DNA from: Zobellia russellii | GTDB taxonomy: Bacteria > Bacteroidota > Bacteroidia > Flavobacteriales > Flavobacteriaceae | NCBI RefSeq assembly: GCF_018728565.1 | Contig: NZ_JACSOI010000011.1 | Coordinates: 60,948-124,947, forward strand | Direction: 5' to 3' | Length of the DNA: 64,000 nucleotides | Part shown: piece by piece, positions 27,910-37,177 of the stretch | Layout: every line of letters starts with the position of its first letter | Position numbering within the stretch: the stretch's first letter is position 1 | Notes under the pieces: generated by a model | Seen by the model: only the letters and a program-made list of their open reading frames with translations | Databases searched by the model: none | Told to the model about the DNA's origin: nothing | Translations under genes and position numbers: made by a program

Positions 27910-30134
27910 AGCTTGATTTTCTACATATCGGCATAAAAAAATTACTTTCGATATTCGTATTGATTTGGGTTGCTCAAAATTTAGAGGCCCAAGATAGTCT
28001 TGCCCTTGAAAATAACGATGTTCGTATCTATTTTGAGGAAGCCCGTGCATACCGCAATAGAGATCAAACCGATTTAGCCCTAGAGGCTCTGGAAAAAGCC
28101 GCAAAAGTAGCCGAGGAAAAAGCTGATGTAAAAGCGCTCATAGACTGCTATCATAAATTTGCGTTGGTCTACCTGAAACTTAAAAAAGAAGAAACTACTT
28201 ATTTCTATTGGGATAGGGCAAAAGCTTTGCTTAAGGATATAGAATACCCTTACGGTAGTGCTATGCAAAAGTATATTGAAGCCATTTTACTTTTTCACGA
28301 CGATAAAAATTTTCAGGCCATTTTTATGCTGAACGAAGCCAAGCAGCTGAATAACGACCGTAATTTTTTCAACAATATTTTACTGGCGGAAGGTAATATT
28401 TTCCTCAAACTACAAAAATATGATAGTGCTGCTAAGAACTTTAATTCGCTTATCATCAATACCGATATATATGAAAGCGACTATCTAGCCACCAAAGCTT
28501 ATTTAGGCTTAGCTCAACTGGATTTAGAGACCGAAAAATTTGAAGAAAGTGCAGAAAACGGTGAAAATGCACTTAAACTGGCAAAGAAAAATAAATTTTT
28601 TAAAGAAATATGGGAAGCTAATGAAATGCTGACCACAGTTTATGAAAAATTAGGCAACTACGATAAGTCATTGGCAAACAACCGTAATTTGCTTCATATA
28701 CGGGATTCACTCTTCAACATTGCCAAAATGAAGACCGAGGCCAAAACTGCCGAGAAAATTCAGTTTGATTTCATGAGCGATGAAATAAAGCGCCAAGAAC
28801 AAAAAATTGAAGAACTGAACGAGTCCAAAAACAAATCCGATATTACGGCAATCCTTACCTCTGCCCTATTAACGATTATTACACTTTTGGCCGTATCCTT
28901 ATTCAGAAACAACCAGATCAAGCTTAAAACCAACGATTTATTACAGACCAAAAACAATGAATTAAAAGCTGCTAGGGATGCGGCCGTTACGGCGATGGAA
29001 GCAAAGACCAATTTCTTGTCTACGGTTAGCCATGAACTTAGAACACCGCTATATGCCGTAACAGGGCTAACGCATTTGTTGCTAGAGGAAAACCCGAGCA
29101 AAGGTCAAAAAGAACATCTAAAAGCATTAAAATTCTCAGGAGATTACCTGTTGAATTTTATAAACGATATTCTTCAAATCAATAAAATTGATGCGGACAA
29201 ATTAGAGCCTCTTAACGTTGAGTTCAACCTTAAAAAAGTGCTACAGGAAGTTATTGATTCGCTTCAACAAAGTGCCCAGAGTAACAAGACTAAATTAACT
29301 TTAGATTACGACCGCAACATACCCTACCACTTAATGAGCGACCCGTTAAAACTGTCTCAGATTTTCCTGAACCTTGTGGGTAATGCTTTAAAATTTACTA
29401 AAGGCGGCGAGGTTAAAGTAACCGCAAAACTCATAAAGAAAGAAGATGAAGACGTTAAACTTTACTTTGAGGTTAAAGATAACGGAATAGGTATAGCCAA
29501 AGAACAACAGCAAAATATCTTTGACGGTTTTGAACAAGGTTCAATACAAATTAATAGGGAATATGGGGGCACAGGACTTGGCCTTACTATTGTAAAAAGT
29601 CTATTGGGACTTTTTGAAAGTAGAATAGAATTAGAGAGTGAACTGGGGGTTGGGAGTACCTTTTTCTTTGAGCTAGACGTAAAAGGTAAAGACAGTCTGG
29701 TTGATGACATTCCTTTTGAAGTAACTCCAGAAGACTTTGATTTTAAAGGCCTGAATATCCTAATTGTTGAGGACAACAAAATTAACCAGGTCATCACCAA
29801 GAAAATGCTCACTAAAAAAGAGATTACCAGTGACATTGCCAATAATGGTGGAGAAGCAATAGATATGGCCCGTGAGAATTATTACGATGCCATTCTAATG
29901 GATATACATATGCCGGGCATTGGCGGTGAAGAGGCCACTATTGAAATTCGGAAATTTGATATCGTCACACCAATTATAGCGCTTACCGCAATTTCGCTGG
30001 ACGACAGTTTAGAGAGCTTCTATGCCGCGGGCTGTAATGATGTTATTACAAAACCGTTTAAACCAGAAGTCTTCTACCAGAAAATAGGTGAGAACATTTT
30101 TAATAGAAAAGAGCTTAAAAATACTACTTCATAA
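27906..30134 (+). CDS. TPR-containing hybrid sensor histidine kinase
   Basis: 742 residues starting from TTG (27906), giving a signal peptide ending at NLEAQ. TPR-like helices fill about residues 40-290 (periplasmic), followed by one membrane helix near 315-335. Then come the H-box FLSTVSHELRTPL (about 374), a HATPase domain (NALKFTKGG, DNGIGIA, GGTGLGLTI) and a C-terminal receiver domain with LMDIHMPG (Asp near 664) and ITKPF. No DNA-binding output is present, so phosphate must pass to another protein. The TTG start overlapping the gap stop suggests translational coupling, an odd pairing with a glycolytic gene. Confidence 0.9.
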   Translation: MKLDFLHIGIKKLLSIFVLIWVAQNLEAQDSLALENNDVRIYFEEARAYRNRDQTDLALEALEKAAKVAEEKADVKALIDCYHKFALVYLKLKKEETTYFYWDRAKALLKDIEYPYGSAMQKYIEAILLFHDDKNFQAIFMLNEAKQLNNDRNFFNNILLAEGNIFLKLQKYDSAAKNFNSLIINTDIYESDYLATKAYLGLAQLDLETEKFEESAENGENALKLAKKNKFFKEIWEANEMLTTVYEKLGNYDKSLANNRNLLHIRDSLFNIAKMKTEAKTAEKIQFDFMSDEIKRQEQKIEELNESKNKSDITAILTSALLTIITLLAVSLFRNNQIKLKTNDLLQTKNNELKAARDAAVTAMEAKTNFLSTVSHELRTPLYAVTGLTHLLLEENPSKGQKEHLKALKFSGDYLLNFINDILQINKIDADKLEPLNVEFNLKKVLQEVIDSLQQSAQSNKTKLTLDYDRNIPYHLMSDPLKLSQIFLNLVGNALKFTKGGEVKVTAKLIKKEDEDVKLYFEVKDNGIGIAKEQQQNIFDGFEQGSIQINREYGGTGLGLTIVKSLLGLFESRIELESELGVGSTFFFELDVKGKDSLVDDIPFEVTPEDFDFKGLNILIVEDNKINQVITKKMLTKKEITSDIANNGGEAIDMARENYYDAILMDIHMPGIGGEEATIEIRKFDIVTPIIALTAISLDDSLESFYAAGCNDVITKPFKPEVFYQKIGENIFNRKELKNTTS

Positions 30135-31122
30135 ATTGTTGTAACCTTTCTCTTAAGGCATCTTCTCCCATTCCAAAAAACTTATGTTTTACAGGAATGT
30201 AATAAAGGTTATCTATTTTACCCTTCAGTCTTACAAAATCTTTTTCAGTGGTTAAAATACATTGTTTTTGCCGCAAATCATTCAACTCAGCCTCACTAAA
30301 ATCATGATGATCCTTAAATTTCAGATGTTCAAAGTTTAGACCTTTTCTTTTTAAATAATCCACTAAAGGTGCTGGGTTAGCTATTCCTGTTACAAGGGTT
30401 ACCTCCTTTTTTTTCAAAGTATCAAAGAAAACGGTAGTATCTATAGTTTTTAATTCATCTTCATAAGCTAGATAAGTAAACCAAATTTCTTGATATGGTT
30501 TTGGTTTTAACTTCGCTACTATCCTCTTCCGGGCATCAGCACTCAAATCTTTAGGGCATTTGGTTACGATTATTACTTGGGCCCTACCCGCCTCTTTTTT
30601 ACTATCCCTTAAATTTCCAGTTGGCAAATACCAATCATCAACATAAAGATGACCATAAGAGGTTAAAAGAATAGAAAACGCGCAATTCACTTTTCGGTGT
30701 TGATATGCATCATCCAGTAAGATTACTTCAGGTTGTATTTTTTCTTTAAGAGTTCTTATTCCATTCCTCCTATCTGCATCTACGGCCAGAGCTATATCGG
30801 GAAACTTAGAAAATATCTGATAAGGTTCATCACCCAATAGGTCTACCGTTGCATTTTCACGGGCAAGTACAAACCCTTTTGATTTCCTGCGATACCCTCT
30901 ACTTAACACCGCCACTTTATAGCTATCTTTTAGCATAGCTACCAAAAGTTCTACCATAGGAGTTTTCCCGGTTCCGCCCGCACTTAAATTTCCAATACAA
31001 ATAGTGGGTGTTGTAAAACTTTGGGAACTAAAAATTCCTTTATCATAGAAATAATTCCGGAAGTAAACTACCAACGCATAAATCAGCGATACGGGAAATA
31101 ATATTTTTCTGAGTACTTGCAC
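30124..31122 (-). CDS. lpxK: tetraacyldisaccharide 4'-kinase
   Basis: 332 residues. One N-terminal membrane anchor, then a P-loop in GNLSAGGTGKTPMVE. The SRGYRRKSKGF and LLDDAYQHRKV motifs belong to LpxK. It phosphorylates the lipid A precursor disaccharide at the 4' position on the inner-membrane face. Its 3' end overlaps the convergent hybrid kinase gene by 11 bp. Confidence 0.95.
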   Translation of the reverse strand: MQVLRKILFPVSLIYALVVYFRNYFYDKGIFSSQSFTTPTICIGNLSAGGTGKTPMVELLVAMLKDSYKVAVLSRGYRRKSKGFVLARENATVDLLGDEPYQIFSKFPDIALAVDADRRNGIRTLKEKIQPEVILLDDAYQHRKVNCAFSILLTSYGHLYVDDWYLPTGNLRDSKKEAGRAQVIIVTKCPKDLSADARKRIVAKLKPKPYQEIWFTYLAYEDELKTIDTTVFFDTLKKKEVTLVTGIANPAPLVDYLKRKGLNFEHLKFKDHHDFSEAELNDLRQKQCILTTEKDFVRLKGKIDNLYYIPVKHKFFGMGEDALRERLQQFMK

Positions 31123-31168
31123 AGGGCGAAATTATAATATTTTATCTTTAGACCTCATAAAAATAGCT

Positions 31169-32263
31169 ATGACCGTAAAAGAAGTCACCCAAATACTTGA
31201 AGATTTAGCACCTCTAGCCTATGCCGAAGGTTTTGACAACGTTGGCCTTCTGGTCGGAAATAGCAAAGCAAAGGTTTCCGGCATACTTGTAACCTTGGAC
31301 ACGTTGGAAAACGTGGTAGATGAGGCTATTTCACAAAACTGTAATCTAATAATAAGTTTTCACCCCATCATTTTTGGGGGACTGAAAAAGTTGACAGGAA
31401 AATCATATGTAGAGCGGGTGGTTATCAAAGCCATTAAAAATGACATTGCCATTTACAGTATGCATACGGCTCTGGATAATATTCCAGAAGGTGTAAATGC
31501 CAAAATATGTGAGGTTCTTGGCATAAAAAAACCACAAATTTTAATCCCCCAGAAGGAGACCATTAAAAAACTGACCACCTACGTACCAATTAAAGATGCC
31601 AACACCCTTAGAGATGCCCTTTTTAGTGCAGGAGCAGGAAATATTGGCAATTACAGCAATTGTAGTTTTAGCACCAACGGCCAAGGAAGTTACAAAGCCG
31701 GTGAACAGGCCAACCCTACCCTTGGCGAAATAGGAAAAACCCATTACGAAGAAGAGACCCAACTAAGCGTTACTTTTTCCAAGGTAAACCAAGCAAAAAT
31801 AATGAAGGCTTTGTTCACTACCCACCCCTATGAAGAAGTGGCGTATGAAGTGATGACTTTGGAAAATACGGATCAAAACATAGGTATGGGCATGATAGGT
31901 GAACTTGAAGAACCTATGGAAGACTTCTCTTTTTTAAAGAAAGTAAAGGAAAAAATGAATGCAGGCGGTATTCGCCATTCGAAGTTGCTAGGAAGAAAAA
32001 TCAAAAAAATAGCTGTTCTGGGCGGCAGTGGTGCTTTTGCCATTTCGCCTGCAATGGCAGCAGGTGCGGATGTTTTGATTACAGCGGACATAAAATACCA
32101 TGAATTTTACAAAGCGGAAGGTAAAATGATTATTGCAGATATAGGACACTATGAAAGCGAGCAGTTTACAAAAAACCTTTTAGTTGAGTATCTTACAAAA
32201 AAAATCCCTAATTTTGCAATCCGTTTATCGGAAAGTAAAACCAATCCCATCAAGTATTTATAA
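31169..32263 (+). CDS. NIF3-family metal-binding protein
   Basis: 364 residues, the long form with the extra PII/CutA-like middle domain (about 125-230). Di-metal site motifs are visible: SFHPIIFGG near the N terminus and IGHYESEQF near the C terminus. Sometimes labelled GTP cyclohydrolase I type 2, but the family function is not settled. Five bases separate it from the coiled-coil gene downstream, a pairing common across bacteria. Confidence 0.92.
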   Translation: MTVKEVTQILEDLAPLAYAEGFDNVGLLVGNSKAKVSGILVTLDTLENVVDEAISQNCNLIISFHPIIFGGLKKLTGKSYVERVVIKAIKNDIAIYSMHTALDNIPEGVNAKICEVLGIKKPQILIPQKETIKKLTTYVPIKDANTLRDALFSAGAGNIGNYSNCSFSTNGQGSYKAGEQANPTLGEIGKTHYEEETQLSVTFSKVNQAKIMKALFTTHPYEEVAYEVMTLENTDQNIGMGMIGELEEPMEDFSFLKKVKEKMNAGGIRHSKLLGRKIKKIAVLGGSGAFAISPAMAAGADVLITADIKYHEFYKAEGKMIIADIGHYESEQFTKNLLVEYLTKKIPNFAIRLSESKTNPIKYL

Positions 32264-32268
32264 AATAT

Positions 32269-33048
32269 ATGGCAAAAAAATCAGAAGCAACGGTAGAGGA
32301 AAAGTTAAGGGCATTGTACGACTTGCAATTGATTGATTCAAGAGTAGATGAAATACGTAATGTACGAGGCGAACTTCCTTTAGAAGTAGAAGATTTAGAA
32401 GATGACGTTCTTGGTCTTAAAACAAGATTGGACAAGTTGAAAACAGATGTTGAGACCATCAATTTTGAGATTGGCGCAAAAAAGAACCTTATAGATGAGT
32501 CTAAAGCACTTATAAAAAAATATACGGAACAACAGAAGAACGTTCGTAACAGTAGAGAATTTAACTCTATTAGCAAAGAACTTGAATTTCAAGAACTTGA
32601 AATTCAATTAGCGGAAAAGAACATTAAAGAGTTCAAAGCACAGATAGAGCAGAAAAAAGCAGTTATTTCCGAAACGAAAGAACGTTTATCTGAGCGCGAG
32701 TCTCACTTAAAGCATAAGAAAAGCGAGCTTGATGCTATTTTGGCCGAGACCGAAAAAGAAGAAAAAGCACTTCTTGCCCAGTCTGAAAAATACCAAAGCG
32801 AAATAGAAGAACGTCTTGTTAAGGCTTACACACGTATCCGTAACAACGTTAAGAACGGTTTAGCTGTTGTGCCAATCGAAAGAGGCGCCTCAGGAGGTTC
32901 TTTCTTTACTATTCCGCCACAGGTACAGGTAGAAATTGCTTCCCGTAAAAAAATAATTACGGATGAGCACAGTGGTAGAATATTGGTTGATCCAGTTCTA
33001 GCTGAAGAGGAGCAAGAAAAAATGGGAAAAATGTTTACTAAAATGTAA
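32269..33048 (+). CDS. coiled-coil protein of the C4 zinc-ribbon family, cysteines lost
   Basis: 259 residues. About residues 10-190 are a long helical hairpin rich in Glu, Lys and Leu. The C-terminal part aligns by pattern with the C4-type zinc-ribbon tail of the CT398/DUF164 family (GxxFFTIPPQ, then KKIITDEHSGRILVDP), but each expected CxxC is replaced: GASGGS and EHSGR. No cysteine is present in the whole tail, so zinc binding is unlikely. The NIF3 neighbour is normal for this family. Proposed roles in ribosome or nucleic-acid biology are unproven. Confidence 0.85.
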   Translation: MAKKSEATVEEKLRALYDLQLIDSRVDEIRNVRGELPLEVEDLEDDVLGLKTRLDKLKTDVETINFEIGAKKNLIDESKALIKKYTEQQKNVRNSREFNSISKELEFQELEIQLAEKNIKEFKAQIEQKKAVISETKERLSERESHLKHKKSELDAILAETEKEEKALLAQSEKYQSEIEERLVKAYTRIRNNVKNGLAVVPIERGASGGSFFTIPPQVQVEIASRKKIITDEHSGRILVDPVLAEEEQEKMGKMFTKM

Positions 33049-33071
33049 TTCTACATTTCCCTAATAAAACC

Positions 33072-33108
33072 AAAGCCATCTACTTTTCAAGTGGATGGCT
33101 TTTTTTTG
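33072..33108 (+). terminator. terminator after the coiled-coil gene
   Basis: AAAGCCATCTAC pairs with GTGGATGGCTTT over a 7-base loop and is followed by a run of T. Confidence 0.85.
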
Positions 33109-33137
33109 GTATCTTAACAACTATAGAAAAGCTAATT

Positions 33138-33569
33138 ATGCAAATTCTTAAACCTTTGTTTCCAATCCTATTCTTTATGACTTGGTGCTACTCATGGAGT
33201 CAAAACCTTGATGATTACAAATGGGAGAACCGTTTATTATTTTTCATAGCTGATAATGAATCTCTTACTCTTGAAAAAAATGTAAAGCTATTTACAGAGA
33301 ATAAAAATGAATTAAAGGACCGTGATCTTATTATTCTAATAATGAACCGTAAAAATATTTTTAATACGGATGGCAGTAAATTGGATGTAAAAGCTGAACA
33401 CGTCTATGAACAATTCCAATTAATGACCGATTATGAAGGTATTTTACTCATAGGTAAGGACGGCGGTGCCAAATTAAAAAAACCGCTGCCGGTTAATCCA
33501 GAAACTATATACAACACAATAGATGCTATGCCCATGCGCCAATCCGAGTTACGGAATAGAAAAAATTAA
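33138..33569 (+). CDS. DUF4174-domain exported protein
   Basis: 143 residues with a signal peptide (ending SWSQ). The body follows the thioredoxin-like layout of DUF4174: ENRLLFFIADN at the start, RDLIILIMN in the middle and GILLIGKDGGAKLK near the end. The CxxC of thioredoxins is absent. Function unknown. The stop overlaps the kmo stop by 4 bp on the other strand. Confidence 0.8.
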   Translation: MQILKPLFPILFFMTWCYSWSQNLDDYKWENRLLFFIADNESLTLEKNVKLFTENKNELKDRDLIILIMNRKNIFNTDGSKLDVKAEHVYEQFQLMTDYEGILLIGKDGGAKLKKPLPVNPETIYNTIDAMPMRQSELRNRKN

Positions 33570-34906
33570 ATCAAGCTCAATATCTTCTGCTCTACTTCTT
33601 CACTATCCCACTTATCCTCAATATTGGGCATTTCCAATACTTTTTGCATAATAGCTTCCTGAGCATCACCCATTTCTAGGGCTTCTGAATAGGGTCTGTT
33701 AGAAAATGTAACCCTAGAGTAGGCCGGAATCCATTTATCCGGGTGAAGGGCCGCAAAACGCTTTTCTATTTTTTTCTGTAACAGAAATTTAGGGTCGGCC
33801 GTCTTACTGCTCATTTCAACAAAATTGCGGTAACTGAGTTCCGCTATGGCATCTGCATTTGGTTTTCGTTCTTCTTGATACTCCTTAAAAATAGCTTCCC
33901 AATCATTTCCGTACTTCTCTATTTTCTGCTTTAGCATAAAAATATCTTCAAAACCTGCATTCATACCTTGACCGTAAAAAGGAACGATTGCATGGGCAGA
34001 ATCTCCCACTAAAGCCACTTTGTCCCAATAGGTCCAAGGATAACATTTCATAGTTACCATAGCACTTGTAGGGTTCTTGAAAAAGTCTTGTGTTAGGTTT
34101 TCTATCTCTTTTCTAACATTAGGAAAGTAGGTTTTGAAAAAGTCTTTTGCTTGTTCTTTTGTTTCAATACTTTCAAAGGATACTTCTCCCTCAAAAGGCA
34201 TAAACAAGGTACAGGTAAAACTACCATCAATATTAGGCATGGCAATCAGCATAAATTTACCCCTAGGCCAAATGTGAAACGAATTTTTATCCAGTTTGTG
34301 AGTGCCGTCCTCGTTGGCCGGTATAGAAAGTTCCTTGTAGCCTACGTCAATAAAATCCTGTGAATAATCAAACCTGCTTCGGCGTTGCATTTTATGCCGT
34401 ACACGAGAAAATGCGCCATCGCAACCAAAAATTATATCATAGTTGTATTCTTTCCACTCGCCTTTTTCGGTCTCTCCTGTATATAATGTAGCTTCTGGTA
34501 AGTCTACATTCCAGACCTTCTCATCAAAACGAAACTCCACACCGGCATCTTCCGCCAAGTCTATCATCTTTTTGTTCAGCACACCTCTAGAAATAGACCA
34601 AATAGCCTCTCCTTCTTTCCCATACTTTTGAAAATAGATGGGCTTATCTATTACATGCATGGCTCGCTTATCCAATGGGATAGCTATCTTTTTTATTTCA
34701 TCCTCTATACCTACCTCGGCCAAAGATTGCCAGCCTCTATTGCTCATGGCCAAATTAATGGAGCGTCCTGAAAATTTAATATTTCTAATATCCGGCCTCC
34801 TGTCAAAAACGGTAATGGTATGGCCCATTTTTTTGAGATATATGGCCAGTAAAGAGCCAACAAGGCCAGAGCCTATTATGGCTATATTCTTAGAAGATTG
34901 TATCAT
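33566..34906 (-). CDS. kmo: kynurenine 3-monooxygenase
   Basis: 446 residues starting at MIQSSK (34906). FAD-binding GSGLVGSLLAIYL, the GRSINLAMSNRG motif typical of KMO, and the second FAD motif ALVGDSAHAIVPFYGQGMN are present. It hydroxylates L-kynurenine to 3-hydroxykynurenine with NADPH and O2. Together with kynU 12 kb away (46443-47714) it supports tryptophan breakdown or the de novo route to NAD. A -7 box (minus strand) is at 34949-34956. Confidence 0.95.
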   Translation of the reverse strand: MIQSSKNIAIIGSGLVGSLLAIYLKKMGHTITVFDRRPDIRNIKFSGRSINLAMSNRGWQSLAEVGIEDEIKKIAIPLDKRAMHVIDKPIYFQKYGKEGEAIWSISRGVLNKKMIDLAEDAGVEFRFDEKVWNVDLPEATLYTGETEKGEWKEYNYDIIFGCDGAFSRVRHKMQRRSRFDYSQDFIDVGYKELSIPANEDGTHKLDKNSFHIWPRGKFMLIAMPNIDGSFTCTLFMPFEGEVSFESIETKEQAKDFFKTYFPNVRKEIENLTQDFFKNPTSAMVTMKCYPWTYWDKVALVGDSAHAIVPFYGQGMNAGFEDIFMLKQKIEKYGNDWEAIFKEYQEERKPNADAIAELSYRNFVEMSSKTADPKFLLQKKIEKRFAALHPDKWIPAYSRVTFSNRPYSEALEMGDAQEAIMQKVLEMPNIEDKWDSEEVEQKILSLI

Positions 34907-34948
34907 ATATTTAAGCTGAGAGGCTAATAAAGGACTAAAATAAGACAT

Positions 34949-34956
34949 CAAAATTA
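34949..34956 (-). promoter_or_regulatory. Bacteroidota -7 box for kmo
   Basis: Reads TAATTTTG on the minus strand, 43 bases upstream of the kmo start. Confidence 0.3.
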
Positions 34957-35052
34957 AATGTACCCCTATAGTCCTAAAAATTGACGCAATTACACATAGA
35001 GAAGATATATTGTTTTAATATTTCATAATTTTATTAAACAAAACGCCAAACA

Positions 35053-35697
35053 ATGTTGCACTATCAAGACGAAGATTTAAGTAAACTAACTTCTCGTTAC
35101 CGCGCCAATCTCATAAATAGCTGTACTGGTTATAAATCACTAAACCTTATAGCTTCAATAGCTGGTCCTCAATTTACAAACTTGGCCTTATTTAATTCTG
35201 TAGTACATATTGGGAGTAATCCCGCAATGTTAGGCTTTATTTCTCGTCCATTAACTGTTCGCCGAGACACTTACAACAACATCAAAAAGAATCGTTTTTT
35301 CACGGTAAATCAAGTTAACGAGGCCATATACAAAGATGCACATCATACCTCTGCAAAATATGATGCGCTTACATCTGAATTTGAAAAAACGGGTTTGACC
35401 GAAGAATTCTTGGATAATTTCAAGGTTCCTTATGTAGCTGAGAGTTCTATTAAAATAGGTTGTGAATTTGTAAACGAATATACTATAGAGGAAAACGGAT
35501 GTCTCCTAATTATTGGCGCCATCAAGCATATATACATCAATGAAGAAATCGTATCAAAAGATGGTTGGATACAATTGGACAAAGCAAATACAATTTCCTC
35601 TGTAGGTTTGGACGGCTATGCTTTACCAAAAGTTATTGACAGGTTGGCCTATGCCAAACCTCATGAGAAGACAAATTCTCTCTGGCATGAGTCATAA
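35053..35697 (+). CDS. flavin reductase family protein
   Basis: 214 residues with the FMN-binding split-barrel layout: [20 protein letters not shown], then [11 protein letters not shown]. The HHTSAKYD segment and [13 protein letters not shown] strand also fit. It probably reduces or carries flavin. As first gene of a photolyase operon (stop overlaps DUF2256 by 11 bp, cryptochrome follows) it may supply reduced flavin to those enzymes, but this is inference. Confidence 0.85.
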   Translation: MLHYQDEDLSKLTSRYRANLINSCTGYKSLNLIASIAGPQFTNLALFNSVVHIGSNPAMLGFISRPLTVRRDTYNNIKKNRFFTVNQVNEAIYKDAHHTSAKYDALTSEFEKTGLTEEFLDNFKVPYVAESSIKIGCEFVNEYTIEENGCLLIIGAIKHIYINEEIVSKDGWIQLDKANTISSVGLDGYALPKVIDRLAYAKPHEKTNSLWHES

Positions 35698-35824
35698 AAA
35701 AACACATCTACCAACTAAAGTTTGTGTGGTCTGCCTCAGACCTTTTGTGTGGCGAAAGAAATGGGAACGCGATTGGGAAAATGTAAAATATTGTAGTAAA
35801 AAATGTAGACAAATGGCAAATTGA
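35687..35824 (+). CDS. DUF2256 small zinc-finger-like protein
   Basis: 45 residues. CVVC near the N terminus and KYCSKKC near the C terminus give four cysteines in a zinc-binding arrangement, with the family-specific [13 protein letters not shown] between them. The start MSHKK (35687) matches the usual family length. DUF2256 genes are found beside photolyases and cryptochromes in many bacteria. Function unknown. Confidence 0.88.
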   Translation: MSHKKTHLPTKVCVVCLRPFVWRKKWERDWENVKYCSKKCRQMAN

Positions 35825-35855
35825 ATTTTAATCTTTTATTAATTAAATATATCCT

Positions 35856-37151
35856 ATGAATTTAGTCTGGTTTAGAAACGATTTAAGAATCGCCGATAAT
35901 CCGTCTTTATCGCAAGCCTGCAATACTAAAGACAATGTTATTGCGGTATATTGTTTTGACCCAAGGCATTATGAAAAAGATATTTTTGGTTTTCAAAAGA
36001 CTTCAAATTATCGCGCTCAATTTTTAATAGAATCCGTATACGAATTAGAAAGAAACCTTAGTGAACTTAATATTTCTTTGATAATAGTTTACGATAAACC
36101 GGAACATACGATTCCACACCTAATTGAGAAGTATAGTATTGAAGCGGTTTACTTTCAAGAAGAATGGACTACAGAGGAAAGAAGTGTTTCAGAATCCGTA
36201 ATTCTAGCATCTCCCGATTATATAAAATTTAAATGTTCATACGGTCAGTTTTTAATTCACCCGGACGCAATTCCATTTCAAGACTACCAAAATATACCCG
36301 AGGTCTTTACAGTTTTTAGAAAAACATGCGAAGCTAAAACTAAAGTCAACCCAGTTATTCCTGTACCTCTACCCCAGCCGAAAAACAACTTAATTAAACA
36401 GCGTCATAAAAGTTTAGAACTTTCGGATTTAGGTCTTTTGAGTTTTGAAGTAGACTTCAGAACTGCTTTTCCTTTTAAAGGCGGAGAAAACCAAGCAATC
36501 AAAAGAATTGAAGAATATATCTGGAAAAAACAGAAATTATCGGTTTATAAAAAAACTCGTAACGGACTAATTGGTTCGGATTATAGTTCTAAACTTTCCG
36601 CATGGTTAGCAAATGGTAGTATATCTCCACGAACCATTTACTGGCATGTAAAAGATTTTGAAAAAGAAATTATCAAAAATGAGAGTACGTACTGGCTCAT
36701 CTTTGAACTGTTATGGCGAGACTATTTCAAATACATTTCTTTAAAACATCAAAATAAAATATTCTGCTTAAAAGGTATTTCCGGAAGACCATATAATTGG
36801 CATAGCTCTGAAACATTATTAATACAATGGATTGAAGGCCGTACCAAATCTCCTTTCATAAATGCCAATATGAAAGAATTGTCTTCAACAGGGTGGATGA
36901 GTAATCGCGGGCGCCAAAACGTAGCAAGTTTTTGGTCCAAAGAGCTAGAACAAGACTGGCGTATTGGCGCCGCTTATTTTGAAAGTATGCTCATAGATTA
37001 CGATGTGCATAGCAATTGGTGCAATTGGATGTATACAAGTGGTGTAGGAAACGACCCTAGGAATAGAAAATTCAACATAGAACGCCAAGCAAGTATTTAT
37101 GACCCTCAAGGAAAATTTCAAAATCTGTGGTTACAAGAAACCCTCTTCTAA
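35856..37151 (+). CDS. DASH-family cryptochrome
   Basis: 431 residues. N-terminal photolyase domain (LVWFRNDLRIADNPSL) with FGFQKTSNYRAQFLIESV, a DASH hallmark. The FAD-binding domain has LLWRDYFKYISLKH, STGWMSNRGRQNVASF and DYDVHSNWCNWMYTSGVG. DASH proteins repair cyclobutane pyrimidine dimers in single-stranded DNA and may sense blue light. Second enzyme of a four-gene light-response operon. Confidence 0.93.
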   Translation: MNLVWFRNDLRIADNPSLSQACNTKDNVIAVYCFDPRHYEKDIFGFQKTSNYRAQFLIESVYELERNLSELNISLIIVYDKPEHTIPHLIEKYSIEAVYFQEEWTTEERSVSESVILASPDYIKFKCSYGQFLIHPDAIPFQDYQNIPEVFTVFRKTCEAKTKVNPVIPVPLPQPKNNLIKQRHKSLELSDLGLLSFEVDFRTAFPFKGGENQAIKRIEEYIWKKQKLSVYKKTRNGLIGSDYSSKLSAWLANGSISPRTIYWHVKDFEKEIIKNESTYWLIFELLWRDYFKYISLKHQNKIFCLKGISGRPYNWHSSETLLIQWIEGRTKSPFINANMKELSSTGWMSNRGRQNVASFWSKELEQDWRIGAAYFESMLIDYDVHSNWCNWMYTSGVGNDPRNRKFNIERQASIYDPQGKFQNLWLQETLF

Positions 37152-37177
37152 ATAACTACAGCATATAAATTATATTC

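Noticed and set aside
31169..32263. GTP cyclohydrolase I type 2 as firm function of the NIF3 protein
   Set aside because: Only the family can be supported; enzymatic activity of most NIF3 proteins is not established.
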